DNA of 64,000 nucleotides from Deltaproteobacteria bacterium UBA6106 (lineage in GTDB: Bacteria; Desulfobacterota; Syntrophorhabdia; Syntrophorhabdales; Syntrophorhabdaceae). Each line of letters begins with the position of its first letter. The first letter of the stretch is position 1. The stretch spans positions 82,592-146,591 of the forward strand of contig DIWM01000038.1 of NCBI GenBank assembly GCA_002428485.1, written 5' to 3'. Positions 16,533 through 25,959 of this stretch are shown piece by piece. The translations under genes and the position numbers were made by a program. The notes below the pieces were generated by a model. The model was not told where the DNA came from, did not search any database, and saw nothing but the letters and a program-made list of their open reading frames with translations.

Positions 16533-17756
16533 ATGTACAACGTTGACATGAAGCACCATTGGATGTTAGACTACGCAGTGCACATATTAACGAAATTACA
16601 CAAGAAATTTTATATATATGTCCTCAAGGAGCTGTCTTACATACTGCTCCTCTCCCTCGGCATTCTCACCTTTATCCTTGTGCTAAGCAGGCTCGGAAAG
16701 ATGACCGATCTCGTTATCAACAAGGGGGTGGATGTTACAGATATCGTCTTGTTGATTGTTTACTCCTCACCGACATACCTCACATTCACCCTGCCGATGG
16801 CATTCCTCCTTTCGGTAATAGTGGTCCTGGGAAGGCTTTCAACAGAAAATGAGATTCTCGTATTAAAAGCCAGCGGTATCGATCTGAGATGCCTTTTCGT
16901 CCCTATCAGCGCCGTTGCTCTCATCATAACCTTTTGTGGATTGCTTAACTCAAACGTCCTTTTGCCAAGCAGCAGCGAACTCTTCAGGAACACGCTTATT
17001 AATATTATCAAAAAAGGTATATCCATCGAGGACAAGGAGGGCGTGTTCAACGATACAATACCCGGGGTTGTCATCTACGTTGATAAAGTAGATGTCCAGA
17101 AAAGGACCCTCTCAGGGGTTATGGTCTCCGATGACCGGGATAAAGATGTAAAACAGACCATCTCGGCCAGTACAGGTTATATAAATGTTGACCCCGTTAC
17201 CCTTGACCTTTACTTTGTCCTGGAAAATGGTAATTTGCACCGGTGGGAAAAGACAAAGGACGCCTATAGAAGTGTAACCTTTCAAAACTACACGTTTTCC
17301 ATGAATCTCTCAACGATGCTCCCCCATAGCACAGAATTACGGAAAAGATCCTACGAAATGGACCGGAGCGAACTGCAGAAATCCCTGCTCACTGCCAAAG
17401 AAAGTGAAAGGTACGATATCTTTCTGGATATCTTTAAAAAGATATCGATCCCCTTTTCCTCCCTGGCGTTTATTTTCCTCACAATACCCCTGGGGGTGAA
17501 AAGGAGGGTGGAGGGAAAATTCTCCGGCATACTTTACAGCCTCTTGCTCTTCATTGTTTATTATGTCCTCATAGCAATAACGGACAACTTTGGAAGATTT
17601 ATCAACCTGCCTCCGTTTGTTACATCCTTCACGCCAAACATTATCATCGCTGCCATGGGGCTATACCTCCTCCGGAACTTAAATGAGGAGGAGCACTCAA
17701 CGATATCACAGAAACTACGACAGGTATGGACATATTGCCTTGAAAAGACTAAATAA
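16533..17756 (+). CDS. lptF: LPS export permease LptF
   Basis: YjgP/YjgQ family, about 407 residues. The N-terminal helices (FYIYVLKELSYILLLSLGIL and onward) are followed by a periplasmic beta-jellyroll domain (about 150-280) and C-terminal helices beginning IFKKISIPFSSLAFIFLTIP. With LptG and LptB it extracts lipopolysaccharide from the inner membrane. None of the ATGs at 16533, 16548 and 16563 has a clear Shine-Dalgarno sequence; sequence upstream of 16533 is repeat. The C-terminus overlaps the start of lptG. Confidence 0.88.
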   Translation: MYNVDMKHHWMLDYAVHILTKLHKKFYIYVLKELSYILLLSLGILTFILVLSRLGKMTDLVINKGVDVTDIVLLIVYSSPTYLTFTLPMAFLLSVIVVLGRLSTENEILVLKASGIDLRCLFVPISAVALIITFCGLLNSNVLLPSSSELFRNTLINIIKKGISIEDKEGVFNDTIPGVVIYVDKVDVQKRTLSGVMVSDDRDKDVKQTISASTGYINVDPVTLDLYFVLENGNLHRWEKTKDAYRSVTFQNYTFSMNLSTMLPHSTELRKRSYEMDRSELQKSLLTAKESERYDIFLDIFKKISIPFSSLAFIFLTIPLGVKRRVEGKFSGILYSLLLFIVYYVLIAITDNFGRFINLPPFVTSFTPNIIIAAMGLYLLRNLNEEEHSTISQKLRQVWTYCLEKTK

Positions 17757-18819
17757 ATATCTCATTACAAATGTAATAAAATATCTCCTGATCACCGAAC
17801 TGGCCGGCCTGGTGATCTTCATTACCATAGAATTTTTTGAGCGCATGGATGTCTTCACGTCCTCCTTCAGCAACTTCTTTTTAAGCGTGGTCTACCTTCT
17901 TCTCCGGGCCCCCCTATACCTGAACCTGATACTCCCCCTCGCGTTCCTTATCTCCATGCTTACCTTGCTCATTTTAATGATCAGAAGCAACGAGATCATC
18001 ATTATCAGGACTTCGGGCATCAGCACCATGTCTCTGATGAAACCGCTCTTTTCGTTTTCCTTCGTTCTTATCGTGCTCTCATTCGGCCTCTCGGAGATCA
18101 TCATCCCCTTTACATCCAATGCCTCTGATTACATTTACCGGGTCAAGATCAGAGGGGAAGAATCCCACGTCTTTTTCAAGAATGACAGGATATGGTTCAA
18201 GCGCGAAAATATCATCAGCAATATCGATTTCTTCGATACAAAGAAGGACATTATTAAGGGCCTGACCGTCCTTGAACTTACGGATGGTTACTCCATACGA
18301 AAACGATACGATGCGAAAGAAGGGGTATGGAAAGACGGTTCATGGTATTTTTCAAACGTTATTGAAAGGACTTTTGACGACAAAGGAACAGTATACAAAA
18401 AAAACTATGCCCATCTAAAAGATATCATAAAAGAACCTCCGTCTGTCTTTAAGGTTGTCGATAAAAATCCCGAGGAGATGGGCTACAAAGAGCTTTCACG
18501 GTACATTAACAGGCTGAAACGGGACGGTCACGACATCCGGCGGTACCTCGTTGATCTTTACAATAAGGTAGCATTCCCTTTTATCAATATTATCATGGTG
18601 TTCGCTGCCTTTTCCGTAGGGTTGCGATATGTCAAGACAAAGCATATCTCGAAAGGCATCTTTTCCGGCATCTCTCTCGGCATACTTTATTGGTTTTTCC
18701 ATTCCATAGCGCTTTCCCTGGGATATTCCGAGATCTTTCCGCCGCTTTTTGCTGCCTGGTTTTCAAATTTGTTATTTACCGCGGCAGGTGTTATAGGTAT
18801 TGTTACGTTGAGGACTTAA
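17740..18819 (+). CDS. lptG: LPS export permease LptG
   Basis: YjgP/YjgQ family. Typical opening LKRLNKYLITNVIKYLLITE, three N-terminal helices, a periplasmic jellyroll domain (about residues 120-250), and C-terminal helices from VAFPFINIIMVFAAFSVGLR. I prefer the TTG at 17740, which matches the usual LptG N-terminus MKRLxxY; an in-frame ATG at 17683 lies 73 bases inside lptF and would add a charged tail with no parallel in the family. It overlaps lptF by 17 bases, so the two are coupled. LptB is not in the window. Confidence 0.88.
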   Translation: MKRLNKYLITNVIKYLLITELAGLVIFITIEFFERMDVFTSSFSNFFLSVVYLLLRAPLYLNLILPLAFLISMLTLLILMIRSNEIIIIRTSGISTMSLMKPLFSFSFVLIVLSFGLSEIIIPFTSNASDYIYRVKIRGEESHVFFKNDRIWFKRENIISNIDFFDTKKDIIKGLTVLELTDGYSIRKRYDAKEGVWKDGSWYFSNVIERTFDDKGTVYKKNYAHLKDIIKEPPSVFKVVDKNPEEMGYKELSRYINRLKRDGHDIRRYLVDLYNKVAFPFINIIMVFAAFSVGLRYVKTKHISKGIFSGISLGILYWFFHSIALSLGYSEIFPPLFAAWFSNLLFTAAGVIGIVTLRT

Positions 18820-18825
18820 AGACAG

Positions 18826-19012
18826 TGAAAGGTGAAAGGTGAAAAGCAAGAAACCAAAGAGACAATCCTTTGAGAAGTTTATCTCTCTGCTCTCTGCTGG
18901 CTTTCCCTCACGACGGTTTGCTACGGGAAAGCCCGGCACAAATGCTCTCGCAACTTGTTTCGGGTTTAAACATTTTACATTTTACCTTTTACATTTCACT
19001 GGGTTTAACCCC
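18826..19012. repeat. GTGAAAGG-type inverted repeat
   Basis: GTGAAAGGTGAAAGGTGAAA at the left and CATTTTACATTTTACCTTTT with ACATTTCAC at the right flank about 110 bases that include CCCTCACGACGGTTTGC. That last motif is nearly repeated at 63960-63980 at the right edge of the window. Confidence 0.65.
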
Positions 19013-19068
19013 TTGCGACTTACGCCTTACGACTTACGGGTTTATTGCATACACAGAAAGGAGTTTCA

Positions 19069-19551
19069 TTGAAAGCGTACCTTGATATAGAAACAGACAG
19101 GGCGGGCAATATTTGCGTGATCGGGCTCTCCATTGAGAACAACGGCTTTATGCAGTGGTATGGAAAAAACATAGATATTTACAGCGTTGAGCAGGAGCTT
19201 GCCCATGTAAAGACAATTGTAACATTCAACGGGGACGGTTTTGACCTCCCGCAGATCAAAAAACGTCTCTATGTTGACCTCAAGGAAAACCGTGTTTCCC
19301 GGGATCTTTTTAAAGAGAAAAAGAAACTTGGCATCAAAGGAGGGTTAAAAGACCTTGAAAAAATGTTTGGCATAGCAAGAAAAACTGAAGGCATGAACGG
19401 GTACAAGGCGGTGTGGCTGTGGGAACGATACAAGAACAAGGGCAACGTCAACGCCCTTAATCTCCTCCTTGAATACAACAAAGAAGATGTCTTAAACCTC
19501 ATAACGCTTGAAAAGATACTTGATGAGTTGAGAGGGGGGGCTGCATTATGA
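19069..19551 (+). CDS. RNase H-like (DEDD-type) exonuclease-domain protein
   Basis: The start is a TTG with AAAGGAG five bases upstream; this gives LKAYLDIETDR at the N-terminus, 160 residues. Motif DIETD, the ExoII-like TFNGDGFDLPQIKKRL, and the late YNKEDVLNLITLEKIL place it in the RNase_H_2/YprB-like group of DnaQ-fold exonucleases. Substrate unknown. Its stop overlaps the start of the alpha/beta hydrolase as ATGA. Confidence 0.8.
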   Translation: MKAYLDIETDRAGNICVIGLSIENNGFMQWYGKNIDIYSVEQELAHVKTIVTFNGDGFDLPQIKKRLYVDLKENRVSRDLFKEKKKLGIKGGLKDLEKMFGIARKTEGMNGYKAVWLWERYKNKGNVNALNLLLEYNKEDVLNLITLEKILDELRGGAAL

Positions 19552-20255
19552 TTCAGGATTTTCAGATCAAGTCGGTATTTAACACAATAGCCGGTCTTAT
19601 GACCATTCCCAACGGCCCCGGGAAATACCCCTGCGTCATCCTCTCTCACGGCCTGATAAGCTCCAAAGAGAGCTCCAAGTATATTGCGCTGTCGGAAAGG
19701 TTTGCCGGCGCGGGCATCGCCACCTGTCGTTTTGATTACCACGGTTGCGGTGCGAGCGGGGGCGCCATTGAAGACACAACCCTTTCGATCAGGATAGAAA
19801 ATTTGAATGCAATCACTGAATACTTATTGGAACACGGGCAGGTCAATCCTGAAAAGGTCGGCATTGTGGGGAGCAGCTTCGGCGCTACCACTGCATTGAT
19901 AAAAACAGCGCGGGACAAGAGGATACAATGTGTATCTTTTTGGGCAATGCCCTACATGCTCGAAAAGCAGGGTGACGGCAGCATATCCGAGATCGCTTTC
20001 AAGGAAACGATTTATCACGATTTTGCTCGATACGACATATTGTCGGAGGCAAAAATGGTCTCCTCCGCCCTCGTGGTCCATGGGGAAATGGATGAGGTTG
20101 TGCCCTGCCATGAAGGAAAAACAATATATAAGAACATCAGAAAGCCTAAAAGCATAGAGATCATAAAGGGCGCCGACCATATATTTTCAAGCCCGGCACA
20201 CCGGGAAAAGGCGATCAATCTCACCCTCAACTGGTTCCGGAGACACCTCCTGTAA
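19548..20255 (+). CDS. Alpha/beta hydrolase, S33 aminopeptidase-like
   Basis: The protein has 235 residues. Features are the oxyanion region VILSHGLISSKES, a DYHGCGAS strand-turn, nucleophile elbow VGSSFGATTAL (GxSxG), aspartate in VHGEMDEVVP, and histidine in GADHIFSSPAHR. It is a cytosolic serine hydrolase of the BAAT/acyl-CoA thioesterase or esterase type; no substrate can be assigned. Coupled to the preceding exonuclease gene by ATGA overlap. Confidence 0.82.
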   Translation: MIQDFQIKSVFNTIAGLMTIPNGPGKYPCVILSHGLISSKESSKYIALSERFAGAGIATCRFDYHGCGASGGAIEDTTLSIRIENLNAITEYLLEHGQVNPEKVGIVGSSFGATTALIKTARDKRIQCVSFWAMPYMLEKQGDGSISEIAFKETIYHDFARYDILSEAKMVSSALVVHGEMDEVVPCHEGKTIYKNIRKPKSIEIIKGADHIFSSPAHREKAINLTLNWFRRHLL

Positions 20256-20256
20256 A

Positions 20257-20497
20257 AGCAGCTCACGGCTGATAGCTCATAGCTGATGGCAGAATCAAAT
20301 ACTAAATCCGAATGCCTAAATCCTAAATAAATTCGAATGTTTAAATTCAAAACGAAAAGGGATGTCTATTTGTTATGAATATTTGATATTTGTATTTTGA
20401 TATTGTTTAGTGCTTCGTACTTAGGATTTAGAAATTGTATAGGATTTCGTGCTTGGTTTTGCCATGAACCATGAGCTGTCAGCTATGAACTGGTTCT
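20257..20497. repeat. Composite dispersed repeat, long-core type (copy 2)
   Basis: Left arm GGCTGATAGCTCATAGCTG, core from CTAAATCCTAAATAAATTCG to GTACTTAGGATTTAG, right arm CATGAACCATGAGCTGTCAG. Same architecture as 3276-3517. It lies between two convergent genes. Confidence 0.8.
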
Positions 20498-20501
20498 GTG
20501 G

Positions 20502-21182
20502 CTACGGGTGCCCGTTCCCCTCTTTCCTCTTCTTCAGACGGTCCCGGATAAGGTCGCCGATAACATTGCTCAACCCGATACCGAGGGCGAGTGAGAGCGT
20601 CATGATGATGCCCCCGAAAATAATAAGAAAGCTGATAGTGATAATCATATTCCCTATGCCGATATACTCGAAGACTATTCCAAAGGTTATAATGATGAGG
20701 AAGATCCTCACTCCCTTTGCGATAATATCGCCATATTTTATGTTTGCATTTTCACAGGTCATAAATATGACCCTGCTTATAAAATTGCTTAAGATGATCC
20801 CTATAATGACGATAACAAGGGAGACAATGATATATGGCAACGTCGTGGAAATCCTGGAGGCATATTCGGAAAATTGTGAAATGCCGATAAAGTTGAGACC
20901 AAAAGACAGGAAGAGGACGATGAATATCCAGTAGACGATCTTGCTGAGGACAATGGAAGGCAATGTCTTTACCCCGCCTTTTTGGAGAAAGTTGGCAATA
21001 CCGACATCCTGTGCCCATTTATCGAACCGAAAAAGTATCAAAAGCCTGCCCAGCAGCTTTTTAATGAACCAGCTGATGATCAACCCCCCGACCATCACAA
21101 TGACCATAACGAGCACATTGAGAAAGACCTCTGAAAAATTATCGTAGAGGTCCAGGAAGAGGTCTCTTAAGAATTCAAGCAT
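20502..21182 (-). CDS. MscS-like membrane protein (TM_helix type)
   Basis: The protein has 226 residues with five to six hydrophobic helices, for example VLVMVIVMVGGLIISWFI, IVYWIFIVLFLSFGL and LPYIIVSLVIVIIGIIL. The glycine-rich last helix, LALGIGLSNVIGDLIRD, is like the pore helix of small-conductance mechanosensitive channels. The soluble beta domain of MscS is absent, as in the short conserved TM helix proteins (CmpX/YkuT relatives). The ATG at 21182 is preferred over TTG at 21188. Channel activity is inference. Confidence 0.7.
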   Translation of the reverse strand: MLEFLRDLFLDLYDNFSEVFLNVLVMVIVMVGGLIISWFIKKLLGRLLILFRFDKWAQDVGIANFLQKGGVKTLPSIVLSKIVYWIFIVLFLSFGLNFIGISQFSEYASRISTTLPYIIVSLVIVIIGIILSNFISRVIFMTCENANIKYGDIIAKGVRIFLIIITFGIVFEYIGIGNMIITISFLIIFGGIIMTLSLALGIGLSNVIGDLIRDRLKKRKEGNGHP

Positions 21183-21224
21183 TGGCAAATCTTATTCAAT
21201 GTAAGCAGGTATGTCAATGGAAAT

Positions 21225-21302
21225 CAGCAGTTAGCCGTTAGTTTTCAGCGTACAGACACAATATGTCACGAACGGCTGATCGCTGATCGCTGATCGCTGA
21301 TT
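21225..21302. repeat. Diverged tandem GCTGATC repeats
   Basis: GTTAGCCGTTAGTTTTCAGC is followed by three tandem copies of CTGATCG within GGCTGATCGCTGATCGCTGA. It resembles the arms of the composite repeats and lies upstream of the ferredoxin promoter. Confidence 0.5.
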
Positions 21303-21312
21303 TATTTTTTTA

Positions 21313-21341
21313 TTGACATTCCTTTGAGATTTGTTTAGGAA
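21313..21341 (+). promoter_or_regulatory. Possible promoter of the ferredoxin gene
   Basis: A perfect -35 box TTGACA at 21313-21318 is followed 17 bases later by TAGGAA at 21336-21341, a weak -10 box. It sits 27 bases before the ferredoxin start, with AAAGGAGG between. Confidence 0.4.
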
Positions 21342-21367
21342 TTTCTAAAAAGAAAAGGAGGTAAAAA

Positions 21368-21541
21368 ATGCCTGCAAAAGTTGACCAAGATGCCTGCACA
21401 GGATGTGGAGCATGCGCAGAGATTTGTCCTGCCGATGCTATTACTGTAGATGACGTAGCAAAGGTCGATCCTGAACTCTGCACAGAATGCGGTGCATGCA
21501 CGGAAGAATGTCCCGTAGAAGCAATAACCTTAGAAGAGTAA
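21368..21541 (+). CDS. Two-[4Fe-4S] ferredoxin
   Basis: A 57-residue protein with two classical cluster-binding motifs, CTGCGACAEICP near residues 10-21 and CTECGACTEECP near 38-49. Each gives three cysteines to one cluster and one to the other, so it is a clostridial-type low-potential electron carrier. AAGGAGG lies upstream of the ATG. It is monocistronic, with its own promoter and a terminator just after. Its convergent neighbour is a large Fe-S protein, a possible redox partner by location only. Confidence 0.95.
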   Translation: MPAKVDQDACTGCGACAEICPADAITVDDVAKVDPELCTECGACTEECPVEAITLEE

Positions 21542-21563
21542 AGTAATCCAATCTCAAAAATAT

Positions 21564-21592
21564 AAAAGGATGGGCGATGAGCCCATCCTTTT
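21564..21592. terminator. Bidirectional intrinsic terminator
   Basis: A 12-bp perfect stem, AAAAGGATGGGC and GCCCATCCTTTT, with a five-base loop GATGA. The run of T on one side and A on the other lets it act for both the ferredoxin (+) and the HdrD-like gene (-). Confidence 0.88.
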
Positions 21593-21615
21593 ATCCGGTT
21601 CTCTTAATACCTTAT

Positions 21616-23613
21616 CTACAAACCCTTTACGAGAATCTCGGAGAGATCCATGGCTTTCATGGTCTCGACCTTTTCCTTATCCTTTATAGCGTCTTCCATC
21701 ATGATAAGGCAATAGGGGCAAGCGGTAACCACTGTACCTGCAGGTATTGCTATGGCCTCATCGATCCTCAGATGATTGATTCTTTTGTGATGTTCTTCCA
21801 TCCAGATCCTGCCGCCGCCGCCGCCGCAGCAAAAACTCCTGTCATGGTTCCTTCCCATTTCAACCATTGGACCTTTTGCGACCTTCTCAACAAGATTCCT
21901 GGGCTGGTCAAAAACGCGGTTTACCCTCCCGAGATAGCAGGGGTCATGGTAGGTTATGGTGCCTTCGATGGCAGGGTTCAATGCCAGTTTTCCTTCGTTT
22001 ATCAGCTTCCAGATAAATTCGCTCTGATGATAAACCTCATAATTTCCACCCACCTGCGGATACTCGTTCTTCAGTGTGTGGTAGCAGTGCGGACAGGTCG
22101 TAATGATCTTCTTTATGCCGATCTCATTGAGAAGCTCCACGTTGCCCTGGGCAATGCCGAGGTAGAGATCTTCGTTGCCGCATCTGCGAGCAGGGTCTCC
22201 GCAACAGGCCTCGTCCTGACCAAGAATACCGAAGGAAACGCCGGCCTTGTTCAGCAGCGTTGTGAATGCCTTTGCCACCTTCCTGTTCCGGTCATCGAGA
22301 GATGCAACGCATCCTACCCAGTACAGGTATTCCACTTCCTGTTCGGCGACGTTCTTCACGTCGAGACCTTCTGTCCATTCTGTTCTCTGTCTCTTGCCCA
22401 TACCGTAGGGATCGTTCTTTTGCTGCAAATTCTTGAAGAGGAGCCTTGTCTCGGAGGTCGTCTTGCTGAGGGTAAGGGTAAGGTAGCGTCTCATCTCAAT
22501 ATTCTTGTCGAAGGTCGGGATCGATACGGGGCAATTTACCTGACACGCAAGGCATGCGGTGCACGACCACAGCGTCTCTTCCTGGATAACGGTATCGATG
22601 ATACCTTCTTCGTTCTTAACGCCTTTAGCCGCCTTTTCCCACTCACCCTTCAGGTCCTGGATGAACTGCTTCGGCGAAAGCGGCTTTTCGCTTGCATAGG
22701 CAGGACAAAGATCCTGACACCTGCCGCACCGTGTACAGGCATCAAGGTCGAAGATCTGTCTCCACGTAAAATTTTCTATGTTATTGACACCAAATTCTTC
22801 TGCGTTCTCAAAGTCTGCGATGGGCTCGATGGCGCCCCTCGGATTGTCCTCAACGCCCCTGAACAACATGTTCAGCGAAGAGGTGATGATGTGGAGCAGC
22901 CTTGAATACGCGATGTAAGCAATAAGGCCGAAGGAGATGATCATATGTACATACCAGAAGACCTTGTGCGTAATCTCTATGGATCCTTTCTCCATACCTG
23001 AAAACAACAGTGCGGTGAACCAGCCGACAAAGCTCCATCGCTCATAACCGGGCATGGAGTGGGCAATCCGTGCGCCCTCAGCCAGAAAACCGGTCACGAG
23101 GACGACAAGTATCCAGACAAGGACTATGCCGTCATCCGGCTTGTTGTCGAGCCGCGCCGGCCTTGTAACGTATCTTCTCCACATTGCCATGATGATGCCG
23201 ACTATTGCCATCAAGCCTGCGAGGTCCAGCAAAAATGAAAAGATCAGGTAGAAATTTCCCTTTAGAAACTTAACGCCAAACAGGAGGTCGGTAAAGTCTG
23301 CCTGAAGCGCGACCAGGCCCGTTCCTATGGCGAGTATCAGAAATCCCCAGAAGATGAAGAAATGCATCCAGCCGGGAAAGGCCTCCCTGAGTATGGATTT
23401 ATGAAATATTCCGTTGGCGACGAAATATCCTATCCTCTCGCCAAGCCTTTTTGTGAAATTGATGGGGGCCGGCTTCCCTATCTTCCACATGGCATAACGC
23501 TTTTTCAATCCCACAAACAAAATGATGAACGTAATGATCATCAGCGCGTAACTTATCCATTGCGCGCCCGTGTCTTTAACGTTCCAGAATATCTCCCTTC
23601 CGATATCGACCAT
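21616..23613 (-). CDS. Membrane HdrD-like iron-sulfur oxidoreductase with two CCG domains
   Basis: The protein has 665 residues, with AGGAGG before the ATG at 23613. The N-terminal ~270 residues hold five to six helices, resembling a nitrate reductase gamma or DsrM-type heme b subunit (GWMHFFIFWGF, HKVFWYVHMIISF). Two [4Fe-4S] motifs follow, CTRCGRCQDLCP near 293 and CTACLACQVNCP near 351, then two cysteine-rich CCG domains (ACCGDPARR; HDPCYLGR with FCCGGGGGR). Such fusions move electrons between quinones and cytoplasmic carriers in anaerobes. The family's exact electron donor is unknown; no ETF gene is adjacent. Confidence 0.88.
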   Translation of the reverse strand: MVDIGREIFWNVKDTGAQWISYALMIITFIILFVGLKKRYAMWKIGKPAPINFTKRLGERIGYFVANGIFHKSILREAFPGWMHFFIFWGFLILAIGTGLVALQADFTDLLFGVKFLKGNFYLIFSFLLDLAGLMAIVGIIMAMWRRYVTRPARLDNKPDDGIVLVWILVVLVTGFLAEGARIAHSMPGYERWSFVGWFTALLFSGMEKGSIEITHKVFWYVHMIISFGLIAYIAYSRLLHIITSSLNMLFRGVEDNPRGAIEPIADFENAEEFGVNNIENFTWRQIFDLDACTRCGRCQDLCPAYASEKPLSPKQFIQDLKGEWEKAAKGVKNEEGIIDTVIQEETLWSCTACLACQVNCPVSIPTFDKNIEMRRYLTLTLSKTTSETRLLFKNLQQKNDPYGMGKRQRTEWTEGLDVKNVAEQEVEYLYWVGCVASLDDRNRKVAKAFTTLLNKAGVSFGILGQDEACCGDPARRCGNEDLYLGIAQGNVELLNEIGIKKIITTCPHCYHTLKNEYPQVGGNYEVYHQSEFIWKLINEGKLALNPAIEGTITYHDPCYLGRVNRVFDQPRNLVEKVAKGPMVEMGRNHDRSFCCGGGGGRIWMEEHHKRINHLRIDEAIAIPAGTVVTACPYCLIMMEDAIKDKEKVETMKAMDLSEILVKGL

Positions 23614-23833
23614 ACGCTGTGCCTCCTGAACGTTTTTTTTGCATATATTATCAATACAAAAGTCTATAAAATCAATAAAAATGTGACATAATTCACAATC
23701 CACCCCCGGTGTTTTTCATCTTATGTAAATAAAGACAAGGGGTAACAGGCAATTTTGTATCCTCGGCAAGGCAAATAATGGCAGTTTTTTCTTGACATAA
23801 TTTTAGCAATTTTGATAAGGTAGAACTTAATCC

Positions 23834-24811
23834 ATGAAAAAGCTCATACTGATCTGTGCCATTTGCTTCTCTTTTACTGTTTTCATTCCCACCTATTCAC
23901 ATTCCTCAAACATTACCCATAAGGTCAAACAGGGCGATAATCTCTATAGCCTTGCAAAAAAATATCATGTATCGGTAAATCAGTTAAAGGCCCTGAACGG
24001 CCTCAGGTCCACCAAGTTGAGCCTCGGCCAGGTCCTCGTTGTAAAAACCGATTCATCGGGCATATCGCACAGCATCAATAACGGTAAAAAGAAAACGGTA
24101 AAAAAGAAGACAAGGACTGAAGAAGTTGCCATAACCGAAAATGACGGCGAATTCATCGAATACAAGATCAAAAAAGGCGACACCCTCGACAAGATTGCCA
24201 TGAGATTCGATGTCGATAAGGAAGAACTCGTAGAGGCGAACGACCTGCAGAATTCCCAGAACAAGAAATTGCCGTCCGGAAAGGTCTTGCTTATCCCGAA
24301 AACCACAGAAGGCAGCGATGACGATTATATCAACCTTGTCCAGAGATCTCTGAAACCCTGGAAAGACAATGATGAAAAGTACATGCTCGTAAAGGTTGCC
24401 AAGAGCTTCATGGGGGCTCCCTACAGGTATGGAGGCGAAAGCGTAAGGGGTCTCGATTGCTCGGCTTACGTCAAAAAGATCTATGAGATATTTGATGTTC
24501 AGTTGCCGAGGAGCGCAAGGGAACAATTCAAGGTCGGAGCGAAGGTTCACAAGGAACAGCTCTCTGTCGGAGACCTCGTGTTCTTCAAGACAAAAAGGTA
24601 CGTTAAATATCCGACTCATGTGGGGATATATATCGGCGATGGGAATTTTATCCATGCCTCATCGAATAACAGCAAACTCGGGGTCAAGATAGATTCTTTG
24701 GATTCCAATTACTACTCGAGGACATATACCGGCGCAACAAGGATAAAACAGTCCACTGAAGAAAACCCCGAAGCAACCAATACCTCAGACAAGACCTCAG
24801 ACAAGTCATAA
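23834..24811 (+). CDS. Secreted LysM-NlpC/P60 peptidoglycan endopeptidase
   Basis: The protein has 325 residues: signal peptide (KKLILICAICFSFTVFIP), LysM at about 27-71 (HKVKQGDNLYSLAKKYHVSV), a second LysM at about 110-155 (YKIKKGDTLDKIAMRFDVD), then an NlpC/P60 domain. The catalytic cysteine is in GLDCSAYV (Cys209) and histidines are in PTHVGIYIGDGNFIHAS. It should cleave stem peptides in the periplasm. Three bases separate it from the next gene. Confidence 0.92.
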   Translation: MKKLILICAICFSFTVFIPTYSHSSNITHKVKQGDNLYSLAKKYHVSVNQLKALNGLRSTKLSLGQVLVVKTDSSGISHSINNGKKKTVKKKTRTEEVAITENDGEFIEYKIKKGDTLDKIAMRFDVDKEELVEANDLQNSQNKKLPSGKVLLIPKTTEGSDDDYINLVQRSLKPWKDNDEKYMLVKVAKSFMGAPYRYGGESVRGLDCSAYVKKIYEIFDVQLPRSAREQFKVGAKVHKEQLSVGDLVFFKTKRYVKYPTHVGIYIGDGNFIHASSNNSKLGVKIDSLDSNYYSRTYTGATRIKQSTEENPEATNTSDKTSDKS

Positions 24812-24814
24812 TAT

Positions 24815-25699
24815 GTGTTAAAACCCTTTTCCTTTCTTATTCTTTCCATTCTGCTCCATTTTGCCGGATATTATACGCTCGTCAAAAGAATAGAGCCCTT
24901 TCAATACTTTTTCTATGTAACATCATGGTGGTCGTATATCGTCCTCCTCGATGCAACCCTGGCGCTGAAAAGGAGGCGTTTTTCAGTGCTGAACAAGCAT
25001 ATTGTCCCCCTTATTATAATTTCCTGCGGATTCTGGTGTTTTTTTGAGCTTATGAATGTACGGCTCCAGAACTGGTATTACATAAATCTCCCTGTAAATA
25101 CGATACAACGTTACGGAGGATACTTTCTCGCTTACGGCACGGTCGTTCCCGCGATCTGCCTTACCGAAGAGTTGGCCTATATTCTCATCGGCGAAATTAA
25201 CGTAAAACCTTTCAGGGTTGAGCGGCATCTTTCCTATGCCATCCCTCTTGGCATTTCGATACTGCTCCTGACCCTTATCTTTCCGCGGTATCTTTTTGCC
25301 TGTACCTGGATCTTTGCCGTCCTTATCATAGACACCATTAATTACACCCGGGGGTACAGGTCATTCATGGCAGACCTTAAAAGGGGGTTCGCAGGTCACT
25401 TTGTTGGCGCTGTCATTGCTGGTCTTGTTTGCGGCATCCTCTGGGAGATGTGGAATTACCTGTCTATCTCAAAATGGATGTACTCTGTCCCTTTTTTTGA
25501 AAAGGGAAAAATATTTGAGATGCCCCTTCCCGGTTATCTCGGCTTTCTCGCATTTGGACTTGAGACGGTCGCTTTCTTCAACCTTCTTAACGGCCTGCGA
25601 ACGAGCAAAAGGCCCGTTTATGTCATGTTTGTTATCGCCGCAATCCTCTTATCCGCTGTGACCTTTCCACTTATAGACAGGTGGACAGTGAGATGGTGA
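24815..25699 (+). CDS. Polytopic membrane protein of unknown function
   Basis: The protein has 294 residues, GTG start, and about eight hydrophobic helices (for example FSFLILSILLHFAGYY, IVPLIIISCGFWCFFELM, GISILLLTLIFPRYLFAC, FVIAAILLSAVTFPLI). Acidic and tryptophan residues occur inside or next to helices (FFELMNVRLQNWYYINLP, GILWEMWNY). I do not recognise the family. It follows the peptidoglycan hydrolase almost without gap, so an envelope role is possible. Confidence 0.75.
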   Translation: MLKPFSFLILSILLHFAGYYTLVKRIEPFQYFFYVTSWWSYIVLLDATLALKRRRFSVLNKHIVPLIIISCGFWCFFELMNVRLQNWYYINLPVNTIQRYGGYFLAYGTVVPAICLTEELAYILIGEINVKPFRVERHLSYAIPLGISILLLTLIFPRYLFACTWIFAVLIIDTINYTRGYRSFMADLKRGFAGHFVGAVIAGLVCGILWEMWNYLSISKWMYSVPFFEKGKIFEMPLPGYLGFLAFGLETVAFFNLLNGLRTSKRPVYVMFVIAAILLSAVTFPLIDRWTVRW

Positions 25700-25702
25700 C
25701 AA

Positions 25703-25908
25703 CTGCGGCTCATGGCTGATAGCTCATAGCTGATAGTAAATCCTAAACCCGAATATCTAAATCCTAAACAAATTCGAATATTCAAAATTCAAAACGTATT
25801 GTACGGTTTTTGTTTGGAACATTCGATATTGAATTTTGATATTGTTTAGTGCTTCGTGCTTAGGATTTCGTGCTTGCATTTGCCATGAGCTATGAACTAT
25901 AAGCTGAT
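25703..25908. repeat. Composite dispersed repeat, long-core type (copy 3)
   Basis: Left arm GGCTCATGGCTGATAGCTCA, core AAATCCTAAACCCGAATATC to TTCGTGCTTAGGATTTCGTG, right arm CCATGAGCTATGAAC. Same architecture as 3276-3517; it lies between two genes on the same strand. Confidence 0.8.
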
Positions 25909-25959
25909 TCTAAGTCTAAATTGTTGACTTGTCCCATCCAGTGTGGTGAAATATCTGCC

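Noticed and set aside
20449..20934. 161-codon plus-strand frame opposite the MscS-like gene
   Set aside because: It starts in a dispersed repeat and is the complement of membrane-helix codons; no supporting signal.
21577..22905. 442-codon plus-strand frame opposite the HdrD-like gene
   Set aside because: Antisense to a gene whose Fe-S and CCG motifs are unmistakable; it begins inside the terminator.
23792..23821. Promoter TTGACA with TAAGGT before the LysM-NlpC/P60 gene
   Set aside because: The only -10 candidate overlaps the likely ribosome binding site AAGGTAG, leaving too short a leader; I could not support it.
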